A stretch of DNA of 32,091 bases, from contig NZ_AFBG01000026.1 of the NCBI RefSeq assembly GCF_000204195.1, positions 1 to 32,091 of the forward strand. The letters run 5' to 3'. The position numbers and the translations under genes were made by a program. The stretch comes from Acidovorax radicis N35. Its GTDB lineage: Bacteria; Pseudomonadota; Gammaproteobacteria; Burkholderiales; Burkholderiaceae_C. Within the stretch, counting starts at the first letter, position 1, and every line of letters begins with the position of its first letter. Below are positions 21,779 through 30,368 of the stretch, piece by piece. Under the pieces are notes generated by a model. The model saw nothing but the letters and a program-made list of their open reading frames with translations. It ran no database searches and was not told the DNA's origin.

Positions 21779-22474
21779 TCAGGGCGCCAACCGGATGCTG
21801 AGCTGCTGGCCCAGCACCTGCGCGGCTTCTTCCCAGGTGGTTTGGACCCCGATTGTAGAAAGGTCCACCGTTTTCAATCCTGCGTAACCGCAAGGGTTGA
21901 TGCGCGCGAAGGGTTCCAGGTCCATCGCCACATTGAGTGCCACGCCGTGGTAGGTGCTGTGCCGGCTGACCTTGATGCCCAGGGCGGCGATCTTGCCCAC
22001 GCCTTCGAAATCGGGAACCGGTGCGGCCGTGCCGATTTGTTTTTGTGGGCGCTGGGGCAGCATGGCGTGGCTGTGGGGGTCGTCCAGGCGCACGTAGATG
22101 CCAGGTGCGCCGCCCACTCGATGGCCGGTGATGCCAAAGTGCGCCAGCGTGCGGATCACGGCTTCTTCCACGCGGTAGACGTACTCCTTGACGAAGTAGC
22201 CGGCGCGCTGCAGGTCGATCAGCGGGTAGGCCACCACTTGGCCGGGACCGTGGAAAGTGACCTGCCCGCCACGGTTGGTGGCAACGACGGGGATGTCGCC
22301 CGGGTTCAGCACGTGATCACTTTTGCCTGCGAGTCCCTGTGTATACAGCGGGGCGTGCTCACACACCCACAATGCGTCTGGCGTGTCGGGGGTGCGGGTG
22401 GCCGTGTAATCCTGCATCGCCTGCACGGTGGCGCCATAGTCCACGCGGCCCAGTATGCGAATGTCGATGCCCAT
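21779..22474 (-). CDS. lipB: Octanoyltransferase
   Basis: Transfers the octanoyl chain from acyl carrier protein to lipoate-dependent enzyme domains, giving the substrate of LipA. The 231-residue protein has NRGGQVTFHGPGQVVAYPL (about 67-85), the catalytic Lys161 in KIAALGIKVSRHSTYHG and the catalytic Cys195 in INPCGYAGLKTVDL. Between the conserved PGIYV and KIAALGIK there is an insertion of about 28 residues (about 130-158) that is absent from E. coli LipB. It lies between ybeD and lipA on the same strand. Confidence 0.97.
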   Translation of the reverse strand: MGIDIRILGRVDYGATVQAMQDYTATRTPDTPDALWVCEHAPLYTQGLAGKSDHVLNPGDIPVVATNRGGQVTFHGPGQVVAYPLIDLQRAGYFVKEYVYRVEEAVIRTLAHFGITGHRVGGAPGIYVRLDDPHSHAMLPQRPQKQIGTAAPVPDFEGVGKIAALGIKVSRHSTYHGVALNVAMDLEPFARINPCGYAGLKTVDLSTIGVQTTWEEAAQVLGQQLSIRLAP

Positions 22475-22499
22475 GCGACAAATTTGCTGCAGCCTCGGG

Positions 22500-22817
22500 C
22501 TACAGAACCACCTTCACCATGGGATGCGACGACAGTGCACGGTACAGGCCGTCGAGCTGCTCGCGGCTGGTTGCAGTGATGGTGATGGTTACTCCGAGGT
22601 AATTGCCAGCGCGGCTGTCGCGAAGTTCAATGGTGCCAGCGTCAAAGCTTGGATCAAACTGGCGGGCCAATTCAGTGACAGCATGCACAAAGCCGTCCAC
22701 CTTGGCGCCCATGACCTTGATGGGGAACCTGGAGGGGTATTCGATCAACGAGTCTTTGCGCGGATCGTTAGTCTGTGCGTCGAGGCCGTTGGCAGGTGGT
22801 GGGCTGGAGGATGTCAT
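22500..22817 (-). CDS. ybeD: YbeD/DUF493 family protein
   Basis: A small ACT-like domain protein that accompanies lipB in many proteobacteria; its biochemical role is unclear. The chosen ATG at 22817 gives 105 residues. Conserved segments are SLIEYPSRFPIKVMG, DGFVHAVTELARQFDP and YLGVTITITATSREQLDGLYRAL near the C-terminus, with HPMVKVVL at the end. The frame is open to 22925, but the extra residues are low-complexity and not conserved in appearance. It is 25 nt upstream of lipB. Confidence 0.88.
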   Translation of the reverse strand: MTSSSPPPANGLDAQTNDPRKDSLIEYPSRFPIKVMGAKVDGFVHAVTELARQFDPSFDAGTIELRDSRAGNYLGVTITITATSREQLDGLYRALSSHPMVKVVL

Positions 22818-23014
22818 GGTGAATGCTGCTTCGGTTTCAATAGCTGGCAGGGCTTTGCCATTGTGCGCCAGCGGGGTTGTCGTAGTGGCGCCTGGCGCAC
22901 GACGGCATGCCCCAGACCAGTGCATGGCGGTGCGGAAGAAAGGAAAAAAGCCGTTGGACTGTCACCACAACAGAGCACACACACGCACCGGTTTCAGGCC
23001 GGGCTTGCAGGTCT

Positions 23015-23045
23015 TTGTCGAGCGTCACGGGTTTTTACTTATAAT
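23015..23045 (+). promoter_or_regulatory. Candidate promoter of the atp operon
   Basis: A perfect TATAAT lies at 23040-23045, 48 nt before the atpI ATG. TTGTCG at 23015-23020 could be the -35 with a rather long 19-nt spacer. The rest of the 276-nt gap between ybeD and atpI (22818-23093) shows no gene. It has a small inverted repeat at 22843-22872. Confidence 0.5.
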
Positions 23046-23093
23046 TAGAGGCTTTGTGAAAGTTGCAGTCTGTAACGCGGGCGTCATTCAACG

Positions 23094-23567
23094 ATGAAAA
23101 CAATCCCGCCTGAGACTGAAATTGAGGCTGAAGAATCTGACTTCAAGTCCCTGACGGCCCAAGAGGCAGAGCAGTGGCGTAGTCGCAATCCTTCCATCTC
23201 GGTATGGAAGGTGGTGGCAGGTCAGGCGCTGGTCGGAATGCTGGTGGCCCTGGTGGCCTGGGTTCTGACGGGCAGGGCATCGGTGGGCTGGTCTGCAGCT
23301 TATGGTGCGCTGGCTGTAGTGGCTCCGGCAGCTTTGTTTGCTCGCGGTGTGTTGCGTCATTCGGCGTCTTCCAATCCGCGTGCTGCCATGGTGGGGTTCT
23401 TTGGCTGGGAGATCGCCAAGATCGTGCTGACAGTGGCGCTGCTTGCAGTGGCGCCTCGGCTGGTGCCGGGCTTGAGCTGGATTGCCTTGCTGGTTGGCAT
23501 GGTGGTCGCAATGAAAACGTACTGGGTGGCACTTTTGGTGCGGCCTGGTGTCCGAAAAACCGATTGA
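23094..23567 (+). CDS. atpI: ATP synthase subunit I (AtpI)
   Basis: AtpI is a small membrane protein that assists assembly of the c-ring. The 157-residue protein has a soluble acidic N-terminus, then four membrane segments. The family segment NPRAAMVGFFGWEIAKIVLT, with Phe, Trp and Glu in the third helix, is visible. It is the first gene of the atp operon and overlaps the spurious early frame of atpB; the real atpB start is 19 nt after its stop. Confidence 0.93.
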   Translation: MKTIPPETEIEAEESDFKSLTAQEAEQWRSRNPSISVWKVVAGQALVGMLVALVAWVLTGRASVGWSAAYGALAVVAPAALFARGVLRHSASSNPRAAMVGFFGWEIAKIVLTVALLAVAPRLVPGLSWIALLVGMVVAMKTYWVALLVRPGVRKTD

Positions 23568-23586
23568 TATAGAGAAGAGTTGTCCG

Positions 23587-24465
23587 ATGGCCGCAGAAGC
23601 GCACGCTCCGACTGCAAGTGAATACATCGTTCACCACCTGCAGCATCTTCAAAACGTCAACCAGACCAAGATTGTTGATTTCACCGTCATCAACTATGAC
23701 TCGATCATCGTGGGTTTGGTTCTGGGTGCCCTCACCCTTTTGATTCTGTGGTCAGCTGCCCGTAAGGCAACCTCTGGCGTCCCAGGCCGTTTCCAGGCTG
23801 CGGTGGAGATGCTGGTCGAGATGGTGGACAACCAGGCCAAGGCCAACATCCACAACGCCGAAAGCCGCAAGTTCATCGCCCCTCTGGGCCTCACGGTGTT
23901 CGTCTGGATCTTCCTGATGAACTTCATGGACATGCTCCCTGTGGACCTGCTGCCCGCCATCTGGGCCCAGATTTACGGTGCCGCCGGCCATGATCCTCAC
24001 CACGCCTACCTGCGTGTCGTGCCGACGGCCGACCTGTCGACCACCCTGGGTCTGGCGTTTGCCATCCTGATCCTGCGCTTCTGGTACAGCGTCAAGATCA
24101 AGGGCGCTGGCGGCTGGGCGCACGAACTCGTGTCGGCGCCATTCGGCACCAGCAAGAATCCCATCTTCGCCCTGATCCTGGGCGTGGTGAACCTGCTGAT
24201 GCAGATCATTGAATATGTCGCCAACACCGTGTCGCATGGCATGCGGTTGTTCGGCAACATGTACGCTGGCGAACTGGTGTTCATGCTGATTGCCCTGATG
24301 GGCGGCGCAGCTGCACTGTCGCTGTCGGGTGTGCTGCTGCCTGTGGGCCACGTCATCGCTGGCACCATCTGGACGCTGTTCCACATTTTGGTGATCTCGC
24401 TGCAAGCGTTCATCTTCATGATGCTTGCGCTGATCTACCTCGGTCAGGCGCACAACGCGCACTAA
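23587..24465 (+). CDS. atpB: ATP synthase F0 subunit a
   Basis: Subunit a forms the proton channel with the c-ring. The ATG at 23587 has a purine-rich AGAAGAG upstream and gives 292 residues; the earlier ATG at 23548 lies inside atpI. The essential Arg is Arg220, in SHGMRLFGNMYAGE. Other recognisable parts are MLVEMVDNQ, FLMNFMDMLPVDLLP and, at the C-terminus, LQAFIFMMLALIYLGQAH. A pyrimidine-rich gap separates it from atpE. Confidence 0.97.
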   Translation: MAAEAHAPTASEYIVHHLQHLQNVNQTKIVDFTVINYDSIIVGLVLGALTLLILWSAARKATSGVPGRFQAAVEMLVEMVDNQAKANIHNAESRKFIAPLGLTVFVWIFLMNFMDMLPVDLLPAIWAQIYGAAGHDPHHAYLRVVPTADLSTTLGLAFAILILRFWYSVKIKGAGGWAHELVSAPFGTSKNPIFALILGVVNLLMQIIEYVANTVSHGMRLFGNMYAGELVFMLIALMGGAAALSLSGVLLPVGHVIAGTIWTLFHILVISLQAFIFMMLALIYLGQAHNAH

Positions 24466-24473
24466 GTTTCCCT

Positions 24474-24511
24474 TTCGCTTTTTCTTTCCTTAACTTTTCT
24501 TTTTTACTCAG
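24474..24511 (+). promoter_or_regulatory. Pyrimidine-rich translation enhancer-like tract before atpE
   Basis: The 54-nt atpB-atpE gap is almost all C and T up to the AGGAG at 24511-24515, with several T-runs (for example CTTTTTCTTTCC and CTTTTCTTTTTT). E. coli atpE has a known U-rich translational enhancer upstream of its ribosome-binding site, which helps make the many copies of subunit c. The similarity is in position and composition. Confidence 0.55.
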
Positions 24512-24519
24512 GAGTCATC

Positions 24520-24789
24520 ATGGAAAACATTCTCGGTCTCGTCGCTCTGGCTTGTGGTCTGATCGTTGGTCTGGGCGCTATCGGCGCTTCCATCGGTATC
24601 GCACTGATGGGTGGCAAGTTCCTCGAATCGTCGGCACGTCAGCCTGAACTGATCAACGAACTGCAAACCAAGATGTTCATCTTGGCCGGTCTGATCGACG
24701 CTGCCTTCCTGATCGGCGTGGCCATCGCCCTGCTGTTCGCATTCGCCAACCCCTTCGCTTCGACGTTCTTGGCCAACCTGCCCAAGTAA
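24520..24789 (+). CDS. atpE: ATP synthase F0 subunit c
   Basis: Subunit c forms the rotating ring. The 89-residue protein is a two-helix hairpin with the polar loop ARQPEL (Arg40, Gln41, Pro42) and the ion-binding acid Asp60 in LAGLIDAAFLIG. The glycine-rich first helix, GLGAIGASIGIALMGGKF, is typical. There are no Na+-binding residues, so it should be proton-coupled. A strong AGGAG and an upstream pyrimidine tract suggest high translation. Confidence 0.98.
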   Translation: MENILGLVALACGLIVGLGAIGASIGIALMGGKFLESSARQPELINELQTKMFILAGLIDAAFLIGVAIALLFAFANPFASTFLANLPK

Positions 24790-24823
24790 GTCCCGTTCAA
24801 CGCCACTCTAGAAAGGTGTTGCC

Positions 24824-25294
24824 GTGAGTATCAACGCGACCCTGTTCATTCAGGCCATCGTCTTCTTGATCCTGGTGTGGTTCACGATGAAATTCGTGTG
24901 GCCCCCGATCGCGAAGGCGTTGGATGAACGAGCCCAGAAAATCGCCGAAGGCCTCGCTGCTGCCGACCGTGCCAAGTCCGAGCTGACCGCTGCGAACCAG
25001 CGCGTCGAGAAGGAATTGTCACAGGCGCGCAACGAAACGGCCTCGCGTCTTGCGGACGCCGACCGACGTGCCCAGGCCATCATCGAAGAAGCCAAGGCAC
25101 GCGCCACGGAAGAGGGCAACAAGATTGTCGCTTCCGCACGTGCCGAAGCCGAACAGCAAACCGTGCAAGCCCGCGAGGCCCTGCGTGAGCAGGTCGCTGC
25201 GCTGGCCGTCAAGGGGGCTGAGCAGATTCTCCGCAAGGAAGTCAATGCCGGCGTTCACGCCGACCTGCTCAACCGCTTGAAGACCGAGCTGTAA
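24824..25294 (+). CDS. atpF: ATP synthase F0 subunit b
   Basis: Subunit b is the peripheral stalk, with one N-terminal membrane helix (about residues 5-27) and a long coiled coil. The 156-residue protein starts with GTG preceded by GAAAGG; no ATG is available near the conserved start INATLFIQAIVFLILV. The Ala/Glu/Arg-rich heptad pattern runs from about residue 35 to the C-terminus. It is followed ten bases later by atpH. Confidence 0.97.
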   Translation: MSINATLFIQAIVFLILVWFTMKFVWPPIAKALDERAQKIAEGLAAADRAKSELTAANQRVEKELSQARNETASRLADADRRAQAIIEEAKARATEEGNKIVASARAEAEQQTVQAREALREQVAALAVKGAEQILRKEVNAGVHADLLNRLKTEL

Positions 25295-25304
25295 GGGGAC
25301 ACAC

Positions 25305-25847
25305 ATGGCTGAACTCGCCACCATTGCCCGCCCTTACGCGGATGCTCTGTTCAAGGCCGCGACTGCGGGTGCGGGCATGGACCTGGCCAGCACTGCTGAC
25401 TGGGTCGATGAACTGGCGGCCATTGCCGCCAACCCCCAGTTGCGCCAGCTGGCGGACAACCCCAAGGTGACCGCAGACCAGGTGTTTGCAGTTGTCACGG
25501 GTGTGGCGCGCTCGGCGCTGTCCGACACGGCCAAGAACTTTCTGCGCACGGTCATCGACAACGGGCGCCTCAACGCGCTTCCGGAAGTGGCTGCGCAGTT
25601 TCGTGCCCTCGTGAATCGCCGTAGCGGCTCTTCGGATGCCGTGGTGTACAGCGCCTTTCCGATGGACAGTGCCGCACTGTCCGAGGTCAGCGCAGCGCTG
25701 GAAAAGCGCTTCGGCCGCAAGCTCAATCTCGCCGTTCAGCAGGACGAGTCTTTGATTGGCGGCATTCGCGTAGTGGTGGGTGACGAGGTGCTGGACACTT
25801 CGGTCAAGGCCCGTCTTGAACAAATGAAAGCGGCCCTCACCGCGTAA
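25305..25847 (+). CDS. atpH: ATP synthase F1 subunit delta
   Basis: Delta links the F1 head to the b stalk. The 180-residue protein starts with the family motif ATIARPYADALFKAA and has the C-terminal segment RKLNLAVQQDESLIGGIRVVVGDEVLDTS (quoted region at about 144-172), ending VKARLEQMKAAL. It is followed 42 nt later by atpA. Standard position in the operon. Confidence 0.97.
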   Translation: MAELATIARPYADALFKAATAGAGMDLASTADWVDELAAIAANPQLRQLADNPKVTADQVFAVVTGVARSALSDTAKNFLRTVIDNGRLNALPEVAAQFRALVNRRSGSSDAVVYSAFPMDSAALSEVSAALEKRFGRKLNLAVQQDESLIGGIRVVVGDEVLDTSVKARLEQMKAALTA

Positions 25848-25889
25848 CACGCGGCGAGGACAGCGAACCAAAGAAAGAAGGAAAGAGTC

Positions 25890-27443
25890 ATGCAACTCAA
25901 TCCCGCAGAAATTTCTGAACTCATCAAGAGCCGCATCGAAGGTCTGGCTGCCAGCAGCGATATCCGCAATCAGGGTACCGTGGTGTCCGTGTCGGACGGT
26001 ATCGTGCGCGTTCACGGCCTGTCGGACGTGATGCAAGGTGAAATGCTTGAGTTCCCCGCCACCAAGGACGGTCAACCTTCCTACGGTCTGGCTCTGAACC
26101 TCGAGCGCGACTCCGTCGGCGCCGTGATTCTGGGTGAGTACGAACACATCTCGGAAGGCGACACCGTCAAGTGCACGGGCCGCATTCTGGAAGTGCCCGT
26201 CGGCCCTGAGCTGATTGGCCGCGTGGTGAATGCTCTGGGCCAGCCGATCGACGGCAAGGGACCCATCAACGCCAAGCTCACCGACGTGATCGAAAAGGTC
26301 GCTCCGGGCGTGATCGCCCGTAAATCGGTGGACCAACCCCTGCAGACCGGCCTGAAGTCCATCGACTCCATGGTGCCCGTGGGCCGTGGCCAGCGCGAGC
26401 TGATCATTGGTGACCGCCAGACCGGCAAGACGGCCGTGGCCATCGACGCCATCATTGCCCAGAAGGGCCAGGGCGTGACCTGTATCTACGTCGCCATCGG
26501 TCAGAAGGCTTCGTCGATCAAGAACGTCGTGCGCGCACTGGAACAAGCCGGTGCGATGGACTACACGATCGTGGTGGCCGCATCGGCCTCCGAATCGGCC
26601 GCCATGCAGTACGTGTCGGCCTACTCGGGTTGCACGATGGGCGAATACTTCCGCGACCGTGGCGAAGACGCTCTGATCGTGTATGACGACCTGTCCAAGC
26701 AAGCCGTGGCTTACCGCCAAGTGTCGCTGCTGCTGCGCCGCCCACCAGGCCGTGAAGCCTATCCTGGCGACGTGTTCTATCTCCACAGCCGTCTGCTCGA
26801 ACGCGCAGCCCGCGTGAACGCCGACTACGTCGAAGCCTTCACCAAGGGTGAAGTCAAGGGCAAGACGGGTTCGCTGACGGCTCTGCCGATCATCGAAACG
26901 CAAGCTGGCGACGTGTCCGCTTTTGTGCCTACCAACGTGATCTCGATCACGGACGGCCAGATCTTCCTGGAGACCAGCCTGTTCAACGCCGGTATCCGCC
27001 CCGCCATCAACGCCGGTATCTCGGTGTCGCGCGTCGGTGGTGCTGCCCAGACGAAGCTGGTGAAGAACCTGTCCGGTGGTATCCGTACCGACCTGGCCCA
27101 GTACCGTGAACTGGCTGCGTTCGCGCAGTTCGCTTCCGATCTGGACGAAGCCACCCGCAAGCAGCTGGATCGCGGTGCCCGCGTGACCGAACTGCTCAAG
27201 CAGGCACAGTACAGCCCGCTGTCCATCTCGTTGATGGCCTCTACGCTGTTTGCTGTGAACAAGGGCTTCATGGACGACATCGATGTCAAGAAGGTTCTCG
27301 ACTTCGAACACGGCCTGCACCAGTTCCTGAAAACCAGCCACGCCGCTCTGCTGGCCAAGCTGGAACAGGCCAAGGCCATGGACAAGGACGCAGAAGCCGA
27401 ATTGACCGCTGCCATCGGCGCGTTCAAGAAGTCGTTCGCTTAA
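25890..27443 (+). CDS. atpA: ATP synthase F1 subunit alpha
   Basis: Alpha carries the non-catalytic nucleotide sites of F1. The 517-residue protein has the Walker A motif GDRQTGKT (174-181) and the signature PAINAGISVSRVGGAAQTK in the C-terminal half, which includes the arginine finger (Arg in SVSRVG). The length is close to that of E. coli AtpA (513). An AAGGAAAG sequence precedes the ATG. Confidence 0.98.
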   Translation: MQLNPAEISELIKSRIEGLAASSDIRNQGTVVSVSDGIVRVHGLSDVMQGEMLEFPATKDGQPSYGLALNLERDSVGAVILGEYEHISEGDTVKCTGRILEVPVGPELIGRVVNALGQPIDGKGPINAKLTDVIEKVAPGVIARKSVDQPLQTGLKSIDSMVPVGRGQRELIIGDRQTGKTAVAIDAIIAQKGQGVTCIYVAIGQKASSIKNVVRALEQAGAMDYTIVVAASASESAAMQYVSAYSGCTMGEYFRDRGEDALIVYDDLSKQAVAYRQVSLLLRRPPGREAYPGDVFYLHSRLLERAARVNADYVEAFTKGEVKGKTGSLTALPIIETQAGDVSAFVPTNVISITDGQIFLETSLFNAGIRPAINAGISVSRVGGAAQTKLVKNLSGGIRTDLAQYRELAAFAQFASDLDEATRKQLDRGARVTELLKQAQYSPLSISLMASTLFAVNKGFMDDIDVKKVLDFEHGLHQFLKTSHAALLAKLEQAKAMDKDAEAELTAAIGAFKKSFA

Positions 27444-27461
27444 ACCGGACGAGGAGCCATC

Positions 27462-28328
27462 ATGGCAGCAGGCAAGGAAATACGCGGCAAGATCAAATCG
27501 GTGGAAAACACCAAGAAGATCACCAAAGCCATGGAAATGGTGGCTGCATCCAAAATGCGCAAGGCGCAGGAACGGATGCGGGCTGCCCGCCCTTACAGCG
27601 AGAAGATCCGCAACATTGCAGCCAATCTCGGCCACGCCAATCCGGAATACGTGCATCCGTTCATGAAAGTGAACGATGCCAAGACGGCGGGCGTGATCGT
27701 GGTGACGACCGACAAAGGCCTCTGTGGTGGCATGAACACCAACGTGTTGCGCGTCGTGACGTCCAAGCTGCGTGAGCTGCAGGGTGCTGGCGTGTCCACC
27801 GAGGCGGTTGCCATCGGCAACAAGGGCCTGGGTTTTCTGAACCGTGTCGGCGCCAAGGTGGTTTCGCACGTGACGGGTCTGGGCGACACACCCCATCTGG
27901 ACAAGCTGATCGGCCCCGTGAAGGTGCTGCTCGATGCGTATGCAGAAGGCAAGATCAACGCGGTGTACCTGAGCTACACCAAGTTCATCAACACCATGAA
28001 GCAGGAGTCAGTGGTGGAGCAGCTGCTCCCTCTGTCGTCCGCGCAGATGCAGGCCGAGAAGACCGAACATGGCTGGGACTACATCTACGAGCCCGATGCA
28101 CAGACCGTGATCGACGATCTGCTGGTCCGCTATGTCGAGTCCCTGATCTACCAGGCCGTTGCGGAAAACATGGCGTCCGAGCAGTCGGCACGCATGGTGG
28201 CCATGAAGGCTGCCACCGACAACGCCGGCAGCGTCATTGGCGAGTTGAAGCTGGTCTACAACAAGACGCGCCAAGCAGCGATCACGAAAGAACTTTCGGA
28301 AATCGTATCCGGCGCCGCAGCTGTGTAA
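27462..28328 (+). CDS. atpG: ATP synthase F1 subunit gamma
   Basis: Gamma is the central rotor shaft. The 288-residue protein has the paired terminal helices: N-terminal EIRGKIKSVENTKKITKAME and the C-terminal KAATDNAGSVIGELKLVYNK followed by TRQAAITKELSEIV. The internal TDKGLCGGMNTNV is a diagnostic segment. It lies 18 nt after atpA with a GAGGAG ribosome-binding sequence. Confidence 0.98.
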   Translation: MAAGKEIRGKIKSVENTKKITKAMEMVAASKMRKAQERMRAARPYSEKIRNIAANLGHANPEYVHPFMKVNDAKTAGVIVVTTDKGLCGGMNTNVLRVVTSKLRELQGAGVSTEAVAIGNKGLGFLNRVGAKVVSHVTGLGDTPHLDKLIGPVKVLLDAYAEGKINAVYLSYTKFINTMKQESVVEQLLPLSSAQMQAEKTEHGWDYIYEPDAQTVIDDLLVRYVESLIYQAVAENMASEQSARMVAMKAATDNAGSVIGELKLVYNKTRQAAITKELSEIVSGAAAV

Positions 28329-28361
28329 GCGGCTCAACCAACATCTAAATTGGAGCGAAAA

Positions 28362-29768
28362 ATGGCTCAAGTGCAAGGCAAGATTGTTCAATGTATCGGC
28401 GCTGTGGTGGACGTTGAGTTCCCGCGCGACCAGATGCCCAAGATTTACGACGCTCTGAAGCTCGACGGCTCGACCCTGACGCTGGAAGTGCAGCAGCAGC
28501 TGGGCGACGGCGTGGTGCGTACCATTGCGCTGGGGTCTTCCGACGGCCTGCGCCGCGGCATCATGGTGACCAACACCCACGCGCCGATCACAGTGCCCGT
28601 GGGCAAGGCCACGCTGGGCCGCATCATGGACGTGCTGGGCGCGCCCATCGACGAACGTGGTCCTGTCAGCCAGGAACTGACGGCATCCATCCACCGCAAG
28701 GCCCCTGCGTACGACGAGCTGTCGCCTTCGCAAGAGTTGCTGGAAACCGGCATCAAGGTGATCGACTTGGTCTGCCCGTTCGCCAAGGGCGGCAAGGTGG
28801 GTCTGTTCGGTGGCGCCGGTGTGGGCAAGACCGTGAACATGATGGAACTCATCAACAACATCGCCAAGGCCCACAGCGGTCTGTCGGTGTTCGCTGGTGT
28901 GGGCGAGCGTACCCGCGAAGGGAACGACTTCTATCACGAAATGGCCGATTCCGGCGTGGTGAACCTGGAGAAGCTCGAAGAGTCCAAGGTTGCCATGGTG
29001 TATGGCCAGATGAACGAGCCCCCAGGCAACCGTCTGCGCGTGGCGCTGACCGGCCTGACCATCGCCGAGTCGTTCCGCGACGAAGGCCGTGACGTGCTGT
29101 TCTTCGTGGACAACATCTACCGCTACACCCTGGCCGGTACCGAAGTGTCCGCCCTGCTGGGCCGTATGCCTTCCGCCGTGGGCTATCAGCCTACGCTGGC
29201 TGAAGAAATGGGCCGTCTGCAAGAACGTATCACCTCGACCAAGGTGGGTTCGATCACTTCCATCCAGGCCGTTTACGTGCCTGCCGATGACTTGACCGAT
29301 CCATCGCCTGCCACGACGTTTGCCCACTTGGATTCCACCGTGGTGCTGTCGCGTGACATCGCTTCGCTGGGTATCTACCCTGCCGTGGACCCTCTGGACT
29401 CCACCAGCCGCCAGCTGGACCCGAACGTCGTGGGTGAAGACCACTACGCCACGGCCCGTGCGGTGCAAGGCACGCTGCAGCGCTACAAGGAACTGCGCGA
29501 CATCATTGCCATTCTGGGCATGGACGAACTGGCTCCTGAAGACAAGCTGGCCGTGGCCCGCGCGCGCAAGATCCAGCGTTTCCTGTCGCAGCCTTTCCAC
29601 GTGGCCGAAGTGTTCACGGGCTCGCCAGGCAAGTACGTTCCACTGTCGGAAACCATCCGTGGTTTCAAGATGATTGTGGCCGGCGAATGCGATCACCTGC
29701 CAGAACAAGCTTTCTACATGGTGGGTACCATTGACGAAGCCTTCGAAAAGGCCAAGAAGGTGGCCTGA
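28362..29768 (+). CDS. atpD: ATP synthase F1 subunit beta
   Basis: Beta carries the catalytic sites. The ATG at 28362 follows GGAG (28352-28355) and gives 468 residues; a TTG at 28350 is part of the ribosome-binding region. The Walker A motif is GGAGVGKT (150-157), the catalytic Glu is in GERTREGND (181-189), and the Walker B strand is DVLFFVDNIYR. The DPLDSTSR segment and the C-terminal domain are complete. Confidence 0.98.
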   Translation: MAQVQGKIVQCIGAVVDVEFPRDQMPKIYDALKLDGSTLTLEVQQQLGDGVVRTIALGSSDGLRRGIMVTNTHAPITVPVGKATLGRIMDVLGAPIDERGPVSQELTASIHRKAPAYDELSPSQELLETGIKVIDLVCPFAKGGKVGLFGGAGVGKTVNMMELINNIAKAHSGLSVFAGVGERTREGNDFYHEMADSGVVNLEKLEESKVAMVYGQMNEPPGNRLRVALTGLTIAESFRDEGRDVLFFVDNIYRYTLAGTEVSALLGRMPSAVGYQPTLAEEMGRLQERITSTKVGSITSIQAVYVPADDLTDPSPATTFAHLDSTVVLSRDIASLGIYPAVDPLDSTSRQLDPNVVGEDHYATARAVQGTLQRYKELRDIIAILGMDELAPEDKLAVARARKIQRFLSQPFHVAEVFTGSPGKYVPLSETIRGFKMIVAGECDHLPEQAFYMVGTIDEAFEKAKKVA

Positions 29769-29846
29769 TTGCCCGGCGGCTGAGCAGCCCTGTGCTGCCC
29801 GGCCATCCTGAGCAATTCAGCAACCCCTCTTTTCCTAGGAGCAATG

Positions 29847-30263
29847 ATGAACACCATCCACGTTGATGTGGTCAGTGCCGAAGAGTCCATCTTCTCCGGT
29901 GAAGCGCGTTTCGTGGCGCTGCCTGGTGAAGCTGGCGAGTTGGGCATCTATCCCCGCCACACCCCGCTGATCACCCGTATCAAGCCGGGCTCGGTGCGCA
30001 TCGAAATGGCTGACGGTTCCGAAGAGTTTGTCTTCGTGGCCGGTGGCATTCTGGAAGTGCAGCCCAACTGCGTGACCGTGTTGTCCGATACCGCCATCCG
30101 TGGCAAAGACCTGGACGACGAGAAGGCCAATGCCGCCAAGGCCTCTGCTGAGGAAGCCCTGAAGAATGCCAAGAGCGAGATCGACCTGGCCAAGGCCCAG
30201 TCTGAACTGGCCGTGATGGCTGCGCAGATTGCAGCGCTTCGCAAGTTTCGCCAGAAGAAGTGA
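29847..30263 (+). CDS. atpC: ATP synthase F1 subunit epsilon
   Basis: Epsilon is the rotor subunit that inhibits ATP hydrolysis. There are two adjacent ATGs (29844 and 29847); AGGAG at 29837-29841 is better spaced for the second, which gives 138 residues (NTIHVDVVSAEESIFSG). The N-terminal beta sandwich has PGEAGELGIYPRHTPLIT and the C-terminal two-helix part ends LRKFRQKK. A terminator follows. Confidence 0.96.
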   Translation: MNTIHVDVVSAEESIFSGEARFVALPGEAGELGIYPRHTPLITRIKPGSVRIEMADGSEEFVFVAGGILEVQPNCVTVLSDTAIRGKDLDDEKANAAKASAEEALKNAKSEIDLAKAQSELAVMAAQIAALRKFRQKK

Positions 30264-30286
30264 CTCTGGACCTTGCGGATCTGCCC

Positions 30287-30316
30287 AAAAAAACCCGGCC
30301 ATGCCGGGTTTTTTTT
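30287..30316 (+). terminator. Terminator of the atp operon
   Basis: AAAAAAACCCGGC, loop CAT, GCCGGGTTTTTTT is a perfect 13-bp stem ending in a run of eight Ts, 23 nt after the atpC stop. On the other strand it has A/T-run symmetry and could also stop transcription of the convergent VOC gene. Confidence 0.93.
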
Positions 30317-30368
30317 ATGCCCGCTTCGTGCAAAAGACGTGAGCTACGTGAGGCGACCGTGGAGTGAC

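Noticed and set aside
20453..22579. 708-codon open frame on the plus strand
   Set aside because: It is antisense to lipA and lipB, which have clear family motifs; its composition is typical of a high-GC shadow frame.
22835..22873. Possible fifth copy of the palindromic repeat upstream of ybeD
   Set aside because: It has TTCAATAGCTGGC and a small inverted repeat (GCTGGC/GCCAGC), but lacks the AGCGC and GAGGCC segments; too degenerate to call.
25269..27896. 875-codon open frame on the minus strand
   Set aside because: It is antisense to atpH, atpA and atpG, which are unambiguous; His/Gly-rich content marks a shadow frame.
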